The notes under the pieces: model-generated
Told to the model about the DNA's origin: nothing
Seen by the model: the letters and a program-made list of their open reading frames with translations, nothing else
The model's database searches: none
Position numbers and translations under genes: made by a program
DNA from: Caedibacter sp. 38-128
GTDB taxonomy: Bacteria > Pseudomonadota > Alphaproteobacteria > Caedimonadales > Caedimonadaceae
Assembly (NCBI GenBank): GCA_001898705.1
Contig: MKUU01000036.1
Span: forward strand, 1-46,267
Direction of reading: 5' to 3'
DNA length: 46,267 nucleotides
Shown: positions 17,794 through 25,729 of the stretch, piece by piece
Position numbering within the stretch: position 1 is the stretch's first letter
Layout of the letters: each line of letters starts with the position of its first letter

Positions 17794-17898
17794 TATGTAT
17801 GAAACATAAGAAAGCAATCATCTTGACTTGAAGGAAGATCTCAAACAATTATTCTTAATTAGAAGTATAGCTAAATTTACTTTTTAAAGAGGTGTTTT

Positions 17899-18312
17899 AT
17901 GGTTTCCGTTAGTATAAATGATGGTAAATCTCTGGTTTCTGGAGATGAGAATGGAAGCTCTTTTGAAGGCTCGTCTCTTGCAAGCCTTGTTCCCAAAAAT
18001 AAGGTAGATCTTAACGAGCACTTAATCAAAAATCCTACAGCAACTTTTTTTCTTAGGGCTGCCAGTGATGCATTGAAAGAGGCTGGCGTTTTTAAGGGAG
18101 ATTTACTGGTTGTTGATCGTAGTTCTGAACCAACTTCTGGCGATATTGTTATTGCGGAGCTGGATGGTGAACTTTCTGTTAGACTTTATAAAAAGAAAGA
18201 ACACAAAATTCTTCTTTCCACAGATTATTCTCATATAGAGTTTCTTCACACCGATAATTCTAATGAAATTCCTATATGGGGAATCGTGACAACGGTTATT
18301 CGCTCTTTGTGA
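17899..18312 (+). CDS. UmuD/LexA-like S24 domain protein with catalytic dyad replaced
   Basis: A 137-residue protein that aligns with UmuD through LNEHLIKNPTATFFLRAASD, GDLLVVDRS and GDIVIAELDGELSV. In E. coli UmuD the nucleophile Ser60 (SGDSM) corresponds here to Ala58 in AASDALKEAG, and the general base Lys97 (FTVKK) corresponds to Arg95 in LSVRLY. Both catalytic residues are therefore missing and autocleavage is not expected. The N-terminal 35 residues are Ser/Gly-rich and lack a clear cleavage site. No umuC is next to it and no SOS box is visible. AAAGAGG lies eight bases before the ATG. The ORF is otherwise intact. Confidence 0.82.
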   Translation: MVSVSINDGKSLVSGDENGSSFEGSSLASLVPKNKVDLNEHLIKNPTATFFLRAASDALKEAGVFKGDLLVVDRSSEPTSGDIVIAELDGELSVRLYKKKEHKILLSTDYSHIEFLHTDNSNEIPIWGIVTTVIRSL

Positions 18313-18540
18313 AGAAATTCTAGGGGATGCTCTAGTTAGAGAGGCTTTAATCTAAGAAGTTCTTATCCAGAATAAATTTAATGTAGCAAAAACCTTGGCG
18401 GGTTTGAATTATTTTAAATTTATAGTTAATTATAGTGATGTTTAACTTTTCTAGATCTTGAACATAAATAAAAACATACTTAGGATTAATACTTTATATT
18501 TTTATAAAAGTAATACACCAAAACAGGGTTTAATTCGATT

Positions 18541-21500
18541 ATGCAAAATTTAAAAAAGAATTTATTTCAAAAGATTGACCCTAAAGATTTAGAAAAAATA
18601 AATGGGGTAAAATTTACTTTTAGAGAAATTGATATTTTAGCTTTTATGCTTCATGGAAAATCAACGAAGAAAATAGCTTCTTTGCTTTCGATTTCTCCAC
18701 GAACTGTTGAAAATCATGTGCGGAATATTATGGTGAAAATCGAGTGTAATTCGCGCGAAGCCATCATAGATTTTATAGAAAAATTTAAAGACGTTTCTTT
18801 GTTGAAAAAATATTATTCACACTTAAGAATTGAATCCGCATTTAAAGAATCCTTGAGAGAAATTTCTCACTTAATGGAGAGAAAAACTTTAAGCTGTAAA
18901 ATTGAGACTATTGGGAATGAGCCTTGGAATCACTCCTTGGAAAGTTATCTAAAACTTGCAGGCGTTAGAATTTTAAAGGGAAAGATATATGAGGAAAAAT
19001 TTAAAACTTCTGGGGCTCTTGAGGTTGAAGAGTCTTCAATAGATTATGTTCTTTGTCCTCTTACATCTTTAGAGGAAGCTAAAATTTACCTTCTAAAAGA
19101 AAAATTTGGGATTTATTTTCAACAAGCTGCGCAATCGTTGCCCCTTTTAATTTTTTTGATTCAAAATAAAGAACAAAATAAACATTCATCCCAGCTCATA
19201 TCAAAAGATAACAAGAATATAATAACATTAGACTTTCAAGAGAATGATTACCTGTCATTTTTCGAGCTTTTGAAAAAAATGTTAGCGCCCATTAGCTTAG
19301 AAAAAATAGTTTTAAAATTTATCAAGAAAAGTGAAGAGTTAATGCTTACTTTGGAGGACAATTCTCTACCAAATACTTTAGCAGTATCTTCTTCAAATTT
19401 TAAACAAGCTTCTAAAAATATCGATGTCAACAAACCTAAAAAGTGGGGGTCTTATTTAATAAGAGGACTCTCTTTTGGTCTTATTGGGAGTTTGATTTTG
19501 TTGTTAAGCTTCTATCAACCTACAAGCATATTTGAGAGAATTAAACTCTCGTCAAAGAATAGCATAAGATCTGATCTTCCTATTCCCGCTGAAACTATTC
19601 TTTTATCTCGCCCTCAAATCCTAACCAAAATTCAGGAAAAATTAACCAAGAAACAAGGCATTCAAGTCATTGCATTAGTGGGGATCGGGGGGGCTGGAAA
19701 AACAACAATTGCTCGTCAATATGCACGTCTTCAAAAAACAAATGTTATCTGGGAAATAAATGCAGATACGAAAGAAAGCTTAATCAATTCATTTGAAAAC
19801 CTTGTATATGCTCTTTGTAAAACAAAAGAAGAAAAAAAGATATTAAGAGATCTCCAAGAAATAAAAAATCCGCATGAAAAAGAAGAGAAAATAATTCTTC
19901 TTTTGAAAGACAAATTAAAAGCTGTTTCGGAATGGTTATTAATTTACGACAACGTGGAAAAGTTTACTGATATTCAAAAATATTTTCCTTATGACCCGAT
20001 AAGTTGGGGAACAGGTAAAGTCATTATTACCAGTAGAGACAATAATATTGAAAATAACAGTTATATTGGCCATGCGATCCAAATCAAAGAGTTAAGTATC
20101 AGAGAAAAATTAATTCTTTTTAATAAAATTATGCGAATTGGAAATGTTCATCATTCTGAAATTCAATCTAAAAAGTTTTTGAATAATATACCCCCTTTCC
20201 CTTTAGATGTGTCTACGGCAGCTTACTATTTGAAAGCAACGAACGTTTCTTTAGAAGGATATCTAAATCATTTAATTCATTATAATAAGGATTTTGAAGA
20301 AACGCAGGAACATATCCTTAAGGAAGCTTCAGATTATACAAAAACCCGCTATAGTATCATTACTTTATCTTTAAAGAAGATTATCGATACACAAAAAGAA
20401 TTTGCAGAATTATTATTATTAATTAGCTTATTAGATTCTCAAAATATCCCTAAAGCGTTATTAGATGCGTGCGGAAATAGTTCTCTTATTGATAGCCTTT
20501 TCTATCATTTAAATAAGTATTCATTGATCGTTAATGAATCTTATAGGAATTCAATTCCTGTGTTTTCCATGCATCGAAGTACGCAAGAAATAAGTCTCTC
20601 TTATCTCAAAAAAACTTTAGCCTTAGAAAAAAATAACCCTTTATTGGATAAGGTTGCTCATATATTTGAAAATTATGTGACAGAAATTATAGATAAAGAA
20701 GACTTTTTTCAAATGAAGCTTCTATTGTCTCAAGGTGAGGCGTACTTAAGACATAATAACCTTCTCAGAAATAATATTAAAGACAGCCTTAAAAGTTCTC
20801 TTGGATGTATATATTATTATTTAAGTGATTACATAAAGGCAAAACAGCTTCTTGAAGAAAGCCTTCTAAATCTAAAGAATGACTATCACAATAACCACCA
20901 CAAAATAGCGCGTGCTTTAATGTACTTAGGAAATGTGTATAGAACCCTTGGGGATTGTGAAAAAGCAAAAAATTTACTCGAAGAAAGTCTTTCAATTTAT
21001 GCGCAATATCCCGGTAATTACATGGGAAATGGACGCGCTTTAGGATATTTAGGAATTATTTATAGAGGCTTAGGTGATTATACAAAAGCAAGAAGCTTAC
21101 TTGAAAAAAGCCTTGAAATTTATCAAGTACATTCGCAAAATAGTATTGGACATGCGTGGGTTTTATCGCATTTAGGCAATACACATCTCATATTAGGAAA
21201 CTATGAACAAGCACGTGCTCTGCTTGAACAGAGCCTTGCAACTTATAAAAAACACTCTGAAGATTATGTTGGCGTTGCTTGGGTTCTTGGCTATTTAGGC
21301 GATGCCTATAGAGCCTTAGGTGATTATAAAAAGGCTAAAAGTTTACTTGATCAAAGTCTCGTTATTCTCCGTAAGTATTTTCCAGAAAACCATGTCTATA
21401 TTGCGTCTTCTTTATCCTATTTAGGCGATTTACATACCGAAATGGGAGACTATGGAACCGCACGCACCATACTTGAAAAAAGTTTAGAAATATTTGAAAA

Positions 21501-21843
21501 GAATTATGGTAAAAATCATATACAAGCAGCACGGGTTTTAAGAAGTTTAGGCCGTGTTTATCTTTTAGAGGGAAAAATGCAAGAAGCTGAGGATTCTCTT
21601 CAAAGATCCTTAACTATATTTCATCAACATAAATATAGCGAAAGTTATATCTCTTTAGAAAACCTCGCAGAATTATATTTGAAAAAAGATTCCCAACCCC
21701 CTCAAGTTATTCAATGCTTAGAACAAGCTTTACAGATTGTTCAAACTCATTTTCCAAAAGATTCTCCTCATGCCATTAGAATTCAAAATAAATTAGTAGA
21801 TCTTCAAGTGTCTAAGAATATTTATAATGTATTGAGTCATTAA
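18541..21843 (+). CDS. membrane-tethered LuxR-HTH / NB-ARC / TPR protein (STAND, NLR-like)
   Basis: An 1100-residue multidomain protein. Residues 22-72 are a LuxR-type helix-turn-helix (FTFREIDILAFMLHGKSTKKIA, ISPRTVENHVRNIM). Residues 80-275 are an unrecognised region. About 305-326 is a membrane segment (GLSFGLIGSLILLLSFY). An NB-ARC ATPase follows with Walker A GIGGAGKTT (381-389), Walker B-like LLIYDN (466-471), TSRD (about 497-500) and PPFPLD (about 551-556) in the GLPL position. From about 750 to the end lie TPRs of roughly 42 residues, of kinesin-light-chain type (YLGNVYRTLGDCEKAKNLLE and similar). STAND proteins oligomerise on signal recognition. Target and output here are unknown; defence, signalling or host interaction are all possible. 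Confidence 0.85.
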   Translation: MQNLKKNLFQKIDPKDLEKINGVKFTFREIDILAFMLHGKSTKKIASLLSISPRTVENHVRNIMVKIECNSREAIIDFIEKFKDVSLLKKYYSHLRIESAFKESLREISHLMERKTLSCKIETIGNEPWNHSLESYLKLAGVRILKGKIYEEKFKTSGALEVEESSIDYVLCPLTSLEEAKIYLLKEKFGIYFQQAAQSLPLLIFLIQNKEQNKHSSQLISKDNKNIITLDFQENDYLSFFELLKKMLAPISLEKIVLKFIKKSEELMLTLEDNSLPNTLAVSSSNFKQASKNIDVNKPKKWGSYLIRGLSFGLIGSLILLLSFYQPTSIFERIKLSSKNSIRSDLPIPAETILLSRPQILTKIQEKLTKKQGIQVIALVGIGGAGKTTIARQYARLQKTNVIWEINADTKESLINSFENLVYALCKTKEEKKILRDLQEIKNPHEKEEKIILLLKDKLKAVSEWLLIYDNVEKFTDIQKYFPYDPISWGTGKVIITSRDNNIENNSYIGHAIQIKELSIREKLILFNKIMRIGNVHHSEIQSKKFLNNIPPFPLDVSTAAYYLKATNVSLEGYLNHLIHYNKDFEETQEHILKEASDYTKTRYSIITLSLKKIIDTQKEFAELLLLISLLDSQNIPKALLDACGNSSLIDSLFYHLNKYSLIVNESYRNSIPVFSMHRSTQEISLSYLKKTLALEKNNPLLDKVAHIFENYVTEIIDKEDFFQMKLLLSQGEAYLRHNNLLRNNIKDSLKSSLGCIYYYLSDYIKAKQLLEESLLNLKNDYHNNHHKIARALMYLGNVYRTLGDCEKAKNLLEESLSIYAQYPGNYMGNGRALGYLGIIYRGLGDYTKARSLLEKSLEIYQVHSQNSIGHAWVLSHLGNTHLILGNYEQARALLEQSLATYKKHSEDYVGVAWVLGYLGDAYRALGDYKKAKSLLDQSLVILRKYFPENHVYIASSLSYLGDLHTEMGDYGTARTILEKSLEIFEKNYGKNHIQAARVLRSLGRVYLLEGKMQEAEDSLQRSLTIFHQHKYSESYISLENLAELYLKKDSQPPQVIQCLEQALQIVQTHFPKDSPHAIRIQNKLVDLQVSKNIYNVLSH

Positions 21844-22132
21844 ATAGAACGAAGATCTCCTTGTTTCCATTGTTGAATCGCTTAACACTATAAAGTATTT
21901 TTTCATTTTTGTACCGAATTTCCTTGAATTTTGTATCGCGATATGGTAGCCTGGTAATAGATGGTCAGAAATGATTTTCTTTTCTTATGAAAAGCTAAAT
22001 ACTCTTCATAATTCTTTCCAAAGATCTTTCACAACCATCTCAATAAAAATAATAATAAAGGGATAAAAAACCTAAATTATTAAAAAAGTTAAGCCTTTTA
22101 ACGCTCTTTTTGAGCGAATGCCTTCTCTTTGC

Positions 22133-22164
22133 TTTTTTTCAGAGGTCGATTCCTCTGAAAAAGA
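22133..22164. other. strong 13-pair hairpin
   Basis: TTTTTTTCAGAGG / CCTCTGAAAAAGA can pair over 13 positions with one G-U, around the loop TCGATT. A second hairpin, CGCTC-TTTTT-GAGCG, lies just upstream at 22102-22116. The pair sits about 260-320 bases past the NB-ARC gene. It may terminate that transcript or mark a small RNA; neither is proven. Confidence 0.45.
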
Positions 22165-22685
22165 AAAGAAAGAGAGTCCTGATCAAGTGCTTATCCTTGG
22201 GCATCGCGAGGCCATGGGGAGGGGTGGAAAGAGTAAGGATGAATGGGGGAGAGGTATGGAAGATAAAGGGAGGCATTTTGTGAATGGAAAGAAACAAACT
22301 GTCCTGTTCTTTCATCTTCTTACCTTCCTCAAGGAAAGGCTTCCCAATTCCTTTCTGTGTGAAGACACACAAAAAGGGAGAGGGACAAACAAGAAATAGA
22401 AAAACAAACCATAAACAGGGAAATATAAAAATGATGAAAACATATAAACAAAGAACAAATAGCGAGAAATGTGGTTACGCGTGTGACAGGCGTGAACCAG
22501 TCCTGGGGCAACGTAGGGTGGTAAAAGTTGACGAGAGCCAAAAGGAAAAAACAACAGCTTCAGGATATTGGCAAGAAGAAAGCAAGATCTTTAAGTGGCA
22601 ACAGAGATTCAACCGCTGGTGGGATCTGATCTTCGGCAATGAGAAGAGGCAACGAAAGGTGATTGGAGAGATCTTTCGGTCGCTT

Positions 22686-22715
22686 GAGATCCTAGGCACA
22701 GGGCCTAGGATGACG
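22686..22715. repeat. REP-like palindromic element, copy 1
   Basis: GAGATCCTAGGC-ACAGG-GCCTAGGATGACG: a perfect nine-pair stem (22689-22697 with 22703-22711) with the asymmetric ends GAG and GACG. It shares the flanks GAGATCC and GGATGAC with the element at 22865-22893 in opposite orientation, while the inner arms differ yet stay complementary. Similar short palindromes occur between genes in many alphaproteobacteria. Confidence 0.55.
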
Positions 22716-22864
22716 AAATTAGAGGGGATTGGAACTCATTGGTGAGGTCTCAGCAGAAATGAAAATGAACAAAGAAAGGATAAAAAATGTGCGGAGGCAA
22801 AAGGTTAAAAACGTATGAACGTCAGAACACCACTCACACGGTCATCCCCGGTCCCTCCTACAAT

Positions 22865-22893
22865 GTCATCCCCGGTCTTGTACTGGGGATCTC
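22865..22893. repeat. REP-like palindromic element, copy 2 (inverted)
   Basis: GTCATCCCCGGT-CTTGT-ACTGGGGATCTC: a nine-pair stem with one G-U (22868-22876 with 22882-22890). It is the reverse-orientation counterpart of copy 1, with the same GTCATCC/GGATCTC ends. A truncated third copy, GTCATCCCCGGTCC, lies immediately upstream at 22841-22854. Confidence 0.55.
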
Positions 22894-23164
22894 AGGAAAC
22901 CTGATGATGTGAATAGGCGCCAGAAGGTCCTTAACGTGTGTGTGAGGCACGGGCCAGAGGAGTGAGCGGAGAGTGATTATAGGTGTGAGTGCATGGTTTG
23001 GAGCTTCTCATGTAAAAAGTGAGTTAGGAGTGGGTCGTGTTCGGATTTTATCAAAAGGCCTTAAAGACGGCAGTGAACAAAAAGAGGCGGCAGATAAAGT
23101 ATACATGCCATTACAACGTTCTGCTGCAGAAACGATAGCATACGCACTTACATACTGATTTTCT

Positions 23165-23240
<76 letters not shown>

Positions 23241-23296
23241 GCACCAAAGAACATTATCGTCTTAGCAAAGCATTATAGAACTGTCGATAATTTTTT

Positions 23297-24418
23297 TTAA
23301 ATGAGACCTTCAATTCGTCCCACTCTTATATCGCGGTGAATAGAAATTGACATTAAAAGTCCCAAAGCCATCATAAAAGTTAGCATAGAGGTGCCGCCAT
23401 AAGAGACCAAGGGAAGAGGAACGCCCACAACAGGGACAAGCCCCATAACCATGGCTATATTAATAAAGACATAAAGGAATAAGAGCGTTGCCAAACCAAT
23501 TCCCAAGTATCGTCCGTATGCACTGCGACTTTTAAGGCTTACATAAAAAGCATACGCAATTAAAATAATATATAAGAAAATCAAAATAGTGCCGCCAAAG
23601 ACACCAAATTCTTCACAAAACATTGCGAAAATAAAATCAGTTTGTTTTTCGGGAAGAAAATCAAGGTGAGCTTGGCTTCCAGCCTGAAAACCTTTTCCCC
23701 AAAACCCCCCTGAACCCAGAGCAATATTGGATTGTAAGATATGATAACCAGCTCCTAAAGGATCTCGTCCAGGGTTTAAAAAAGTGAGAATACGTTCTTG
23801 TTGGTATTGATGAAGGTGTTTCCATAAAAATGGCATTGCTGTTAAGGCCATGCCGCCAAAAAGCATTATTTTCCAGATGCGAATTCCTGCCGCAAAAATA
23901 ATGCTAAAACCTGCAAGGATAAGAAGTGTCGCTGTTCCTAAATCAGGTTGCTTCATCATAAGAATGGCCGGCAACGAAATAAAGAGAAAAGGCAAGATGA
24001 GCATCTTTGTTTGGCCAGTATTTTCTAGGGGACTATTATGAAAATACCGAGCAAGTGCCATCAGAAGAGCCACTTTCATAAGTTCAGAAGGTTGAAAATG
24101 GAAAACATAGAGATCGATCCATCGTTGGCCTCCCTTGCCGATGTAGCCGATAATTTCTACGATGAACAGCATCCCAAGAGAAATGAGATAAAGAACATAT
24201 GATTGAGAAAGCCAGAAACGCAAATCAATGAGCGCAAAAGCAATTAAAATTATAAGCCCCGCCCCAAACCGAACCATCTGTCGATCGGTCCAAGGGCTAA
24301 GATTACCTTCGGCGGCAGAATAAAGGACAAAAAAACCAATTGTCGCAATAAGAATTGGAACAATAAGAATGCTCCAATTTATTTGAGTTAATTTATGAAG
24401 TATTTTATAGTGCAACAT
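23297..24418 (-). CDS. rodA: peptidoglycan polymerase RodA (SEDS family)
   Basis: A SEDS glycosyltransferase that polymerises lipid II for lateral wall growth with a class B PBP. The 373-residue protein has about ten membrane helices. It shows GKGGQRWIDLYVFHFQPSE, the catalytic-loop motif FLPEKQTDFIFAMFCEEFG and the C-terminal VPLPLVSYGGTS. The short length and GKGGQRW place it with RodA rather than FtsW. Its usual partner mrdA (PBP2) is not adjacent; mgtC lies six bases upstream instead. A cell with active elongation machinery is implied. Confidence 0.93.
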   Translation of the reverse strand: MLHYKILHKLTQINWSILIVPILIATIGFFVLYSAAEGNLSPWTDRQMVRFGAGLIILIAFALIDLRFWLSQSYVLYLISLGMLFIVEIIGYIGKGGQRWIDLYVFHFQPSELMKVALLMALARYFHNSPLENTGQTKMLILPFLFISLPAILMMKQPDLGTATLLILAGFSIIFAAGIRIWKIMLFGGMALTAMPFLWKHLHQYQQERILTFLNPGRDPLGAGYHILQSNIALGSGGFWGKGFQAGSQAHLDFLPEKQTDFIFAMFCEEFGVFGGTILIFLYIILIAYAFYVSLKSRSAYGRYLGIGLATLLFLYVFINIAMVMGLVPVVGVPLPLVSYGGTSMLTFMMALGLLMSISIHRDIRVGRIEGLI

Positions 24419-24424
24419 TGAATT

Positions 24425-24871
24425 TTAAGATAAGTCTGCGGGTTTTTTTCTTGCTTTAAGACCCTTCCAATACTTTAAATGGGGAATTGATAAAAAGATA
24501 AGAATAACAATTGTACTTAAAATGCCAATGATGAACATATCGAATGCGATGGTCATTCCTATCGCTGCTGTACACCAAAGAGTTGCCGCGGTGGTCAATC
24601 CTCTAATAAATCCCTGATCACGAAAAATAAGTCCTATCCCCATAAAGCTAACGCCGGAGACGATTTGAGCTGCAATGCGCCCTGGATCTCCGGAACCAAC
24701 ATAAAAAGAGGCTAAACTGAAGATACAAGACCCCAAGGCGATGAATCCAAAAGTTCTAATACCTGCCTCATGGCCTTTATATTCTCGTTCAAATCCTATG
24801 AGAGCTCCTAAAAAGAAAGCAATAATAATCTTAACACATAAATGAAGCTCTAATTGCCAATCTATCTCCAT
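24425..24871 (-). CDS. mgtC: MgtC/SapB family membrane protein
   Basis: A 148-residue protein with four or five membrane segments and the MgtC signature: ALIGFEREYKGHEAGIRTF, ALGSCIFSLASF, SGVSFMGIGLIF and GLTTAATLWCTAAIGM. It lacks the C-terminal ACT-like domain of Salmonella MgtC and so resembles SapB-type short forms. MgtC proteins support growth in macrophages and at low magnesium in several pathogens; that role here is inference. AAAGGAG lies six bases before the ATG. It is close to rodA and downstream of the LptM-like gene. Confidence 0.88.
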   Translation of the reverse strand: MEIDWQLELHLCVKIIIAFFLGALIGFEREYKGHEAGIRTFGFIALGSCIFSLASFYVGSGDPGRIAAQIVSGVSFMGIGLIFRDQGFIRGLTTAATLWCTAAIGMTIAFDMFIIGILSTIVILIFLSIPHLKYWKGLKARKKPADLS

Positions 24872-24896
24872 TTATTTCTCCTTTATAAAATAGAAC

Positions 24897-25043
24897 TTAT
24901 TCTTCTGAGGGGTACGGTTGTGGATAATTATAGGTACTTCCTGTAGGTGCTTCTGGAGGCCCCTTTCTTCCGCAACCGGTAGTGAGAAGAGAAAAGCTAA
25001 AAGATATAAGAGTTAAAAAAAGACCTAAAGATATCTTTTTCAT
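24897..25043 (-). CDS. LptM-like small lipoprotein
   Basis: A 48-residue lipoprotein. The signal peptide MKKISLGLFLTLISFSFS is followed by the lipobox LTTGC and by GRKGPPEAP. The C-GxKGP-xxP pattern directly after the lipidated Cys is the hallmark of LptM (YifL) and its alphaproteobacterial relatives, which assist assembly of the LptDE LPS translocon in E. coli. AAGGAG lies nine bases before the ATG. The rest of the protein is short, Pro/Tyr-rich and ends in acidic residues. It precedes mgtC and diverges from the tlpA-like gene. The lysA neighbour seen elsewhere is absent. Confidence 0.8.
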   Translation of the reverse strand: MKKISLGLFLTLISFSFSLLTTGCGRKGPPEAPTGSTYNYPQPYPSEE

Positions 25044-25119
25044 TGTGTTATGCTCCTTAAGGCGGTAATCAGAAAATAAACTTAACTGAGCTTATCACGG
25101 CTTCCTTTGGAGGAAAATC

Positions 25120-25722
25120 ATGAAAACTTTAAAAACTCTTTATTTTTTATTCTCATCTTTAATTATCAGTCAAGCGGCCTTTGCAAATCTAAGCCGATAT
25201 GAGATCGTTTCCCCGCAAGAGTTGCCTGCTTTTAGTTTTGGTAATCATGAGGGATATCCAACAGATTTAGCGCAATTTAAAGGTAAGATAGTCCTCTTGA
25301 ATATTTGGTCTTTAGGATGTGGTCCCTGCATTTCTGAAATGCCATCTTTGGACCGTTTGGCTGGAATGTTTCCTGACAAGGATTTTGCTGTTGTTGCAGT
25401 GAATATTGATCCCTTGAAATCTGAAGCCGTGAAGTCATTTTATGACAAAAGTAAGTTTCAATACTTAAACATCTATGTTGATCCGTATGGAAAAACAAAA
25501 GAAGCTTTGCATTGGAGAGCATTGCCAACCACCATTATCTTGAACCGCGAAGGGAAAATGATTGGGCGCATGATTGGGGCCACAAGCTGGGATAGTACAG
25601 AAGCTGTTGAATTAATAGAATCATTAATTGAAGGGAAAAAACCTAAAATTGCTGTTTCTTTATTTCAGCAATTTGGTGATTTTTTAGGGAGTCTTTTTAA
25701 TAAAAAGGCTGAAGAGCACTGA
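25120..25722 (+). CDS. exported TlpA/ResA-like thioredoxin-fold protein
   Basis: A 200-residue thiol-disulfide oxidoreductase of the TlpA/ResA type. A signal peptide (MKTLKTLYFLFSSLIISQA, cleavage near AFA-N) is followed by a thioredoxin fold with the active site Cys67-Gly-Pro-Cys70 in SLGCGPCISEMP and the cis-proline loop ALPTTIILN. It would act in the periplasm, probably as a reductant in cytochrome c or general disulfide reduction. GGAGGA precedes the ATG. It starts a closely spaced run that includes thioredoxin reductase, which makes a redox theme plausible. Confidence 0.88.
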   Translation: MKTLKTLYFLFSSLIISQAAFANLSRYEIVSPQELPAFSFGNHEGYPTDLAQFKGKIVLLNIWSLGCGPCISEMPSLDRLAGMFPDKDFAVVAVNIDPLKSEAVKSFYDKSKFQYLNIYVDPYGKTKEALHWRALPTTIILNREGKMIGRMIGATSWDSTEAVELIESLIEGKKPKIAVSLFQQFGDFLGSLFNKKAEEH

Positions 25723-25729
25723 GATATAG

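Larger units (their letters stand above)
21844..23164. other. hairpin-rich intergenic region of about 1.3 kb
   Basis: No gene is convincing. Base composition shifts to G/purine-rich on the plus strand from about 22150 to 22750, and several hairpins are present: 22102-22116, 22133-22164, 22356-22369, 22473-22498, 22689-22711 and 22868-22890. Open frames here lack recognisable domains. The best is 22431-22745 (MMKTYKQRTNSEKCGYAC...), a basic 104-residue frame with two adjacent tryptophans, but it has a poor ribosome-binding site and runs through a palindromic element. A frame at 22973-23158 next to the tRNA starts with GTG and is not recognisable. Confidence 0.5.

Noticed and set aside
17728-17898. 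SOS (LexA) box upstream of the UmuD-like gene
   Set aside because: No GTTC-N7-GTTC or close variant was found.
21844-21960. Transposase fragment downstream of the NB-ARC gene on the minus strand
   Set aside because: A short frame reads like a transposase tail, but it is preceded by stops and too short to support.
22118-22745. Overlapping open frames in the spacer (for example from 22118, 22284 or 22431)
   Set aside because: No domain, no good ribosome-binding site, low-complexity charged sequence, and several frames open on both strands as expected for purine-rich DNA. Kept only as a note in the spacer entry.
22973-23158. 61-residue frame beside tRNA-Lys as a possible integrase remnant
   Set aside because: The translation shows none of the tyrosine-recombinase motifs and no direct repeat of the tRNA 3' end was noticed nearby.
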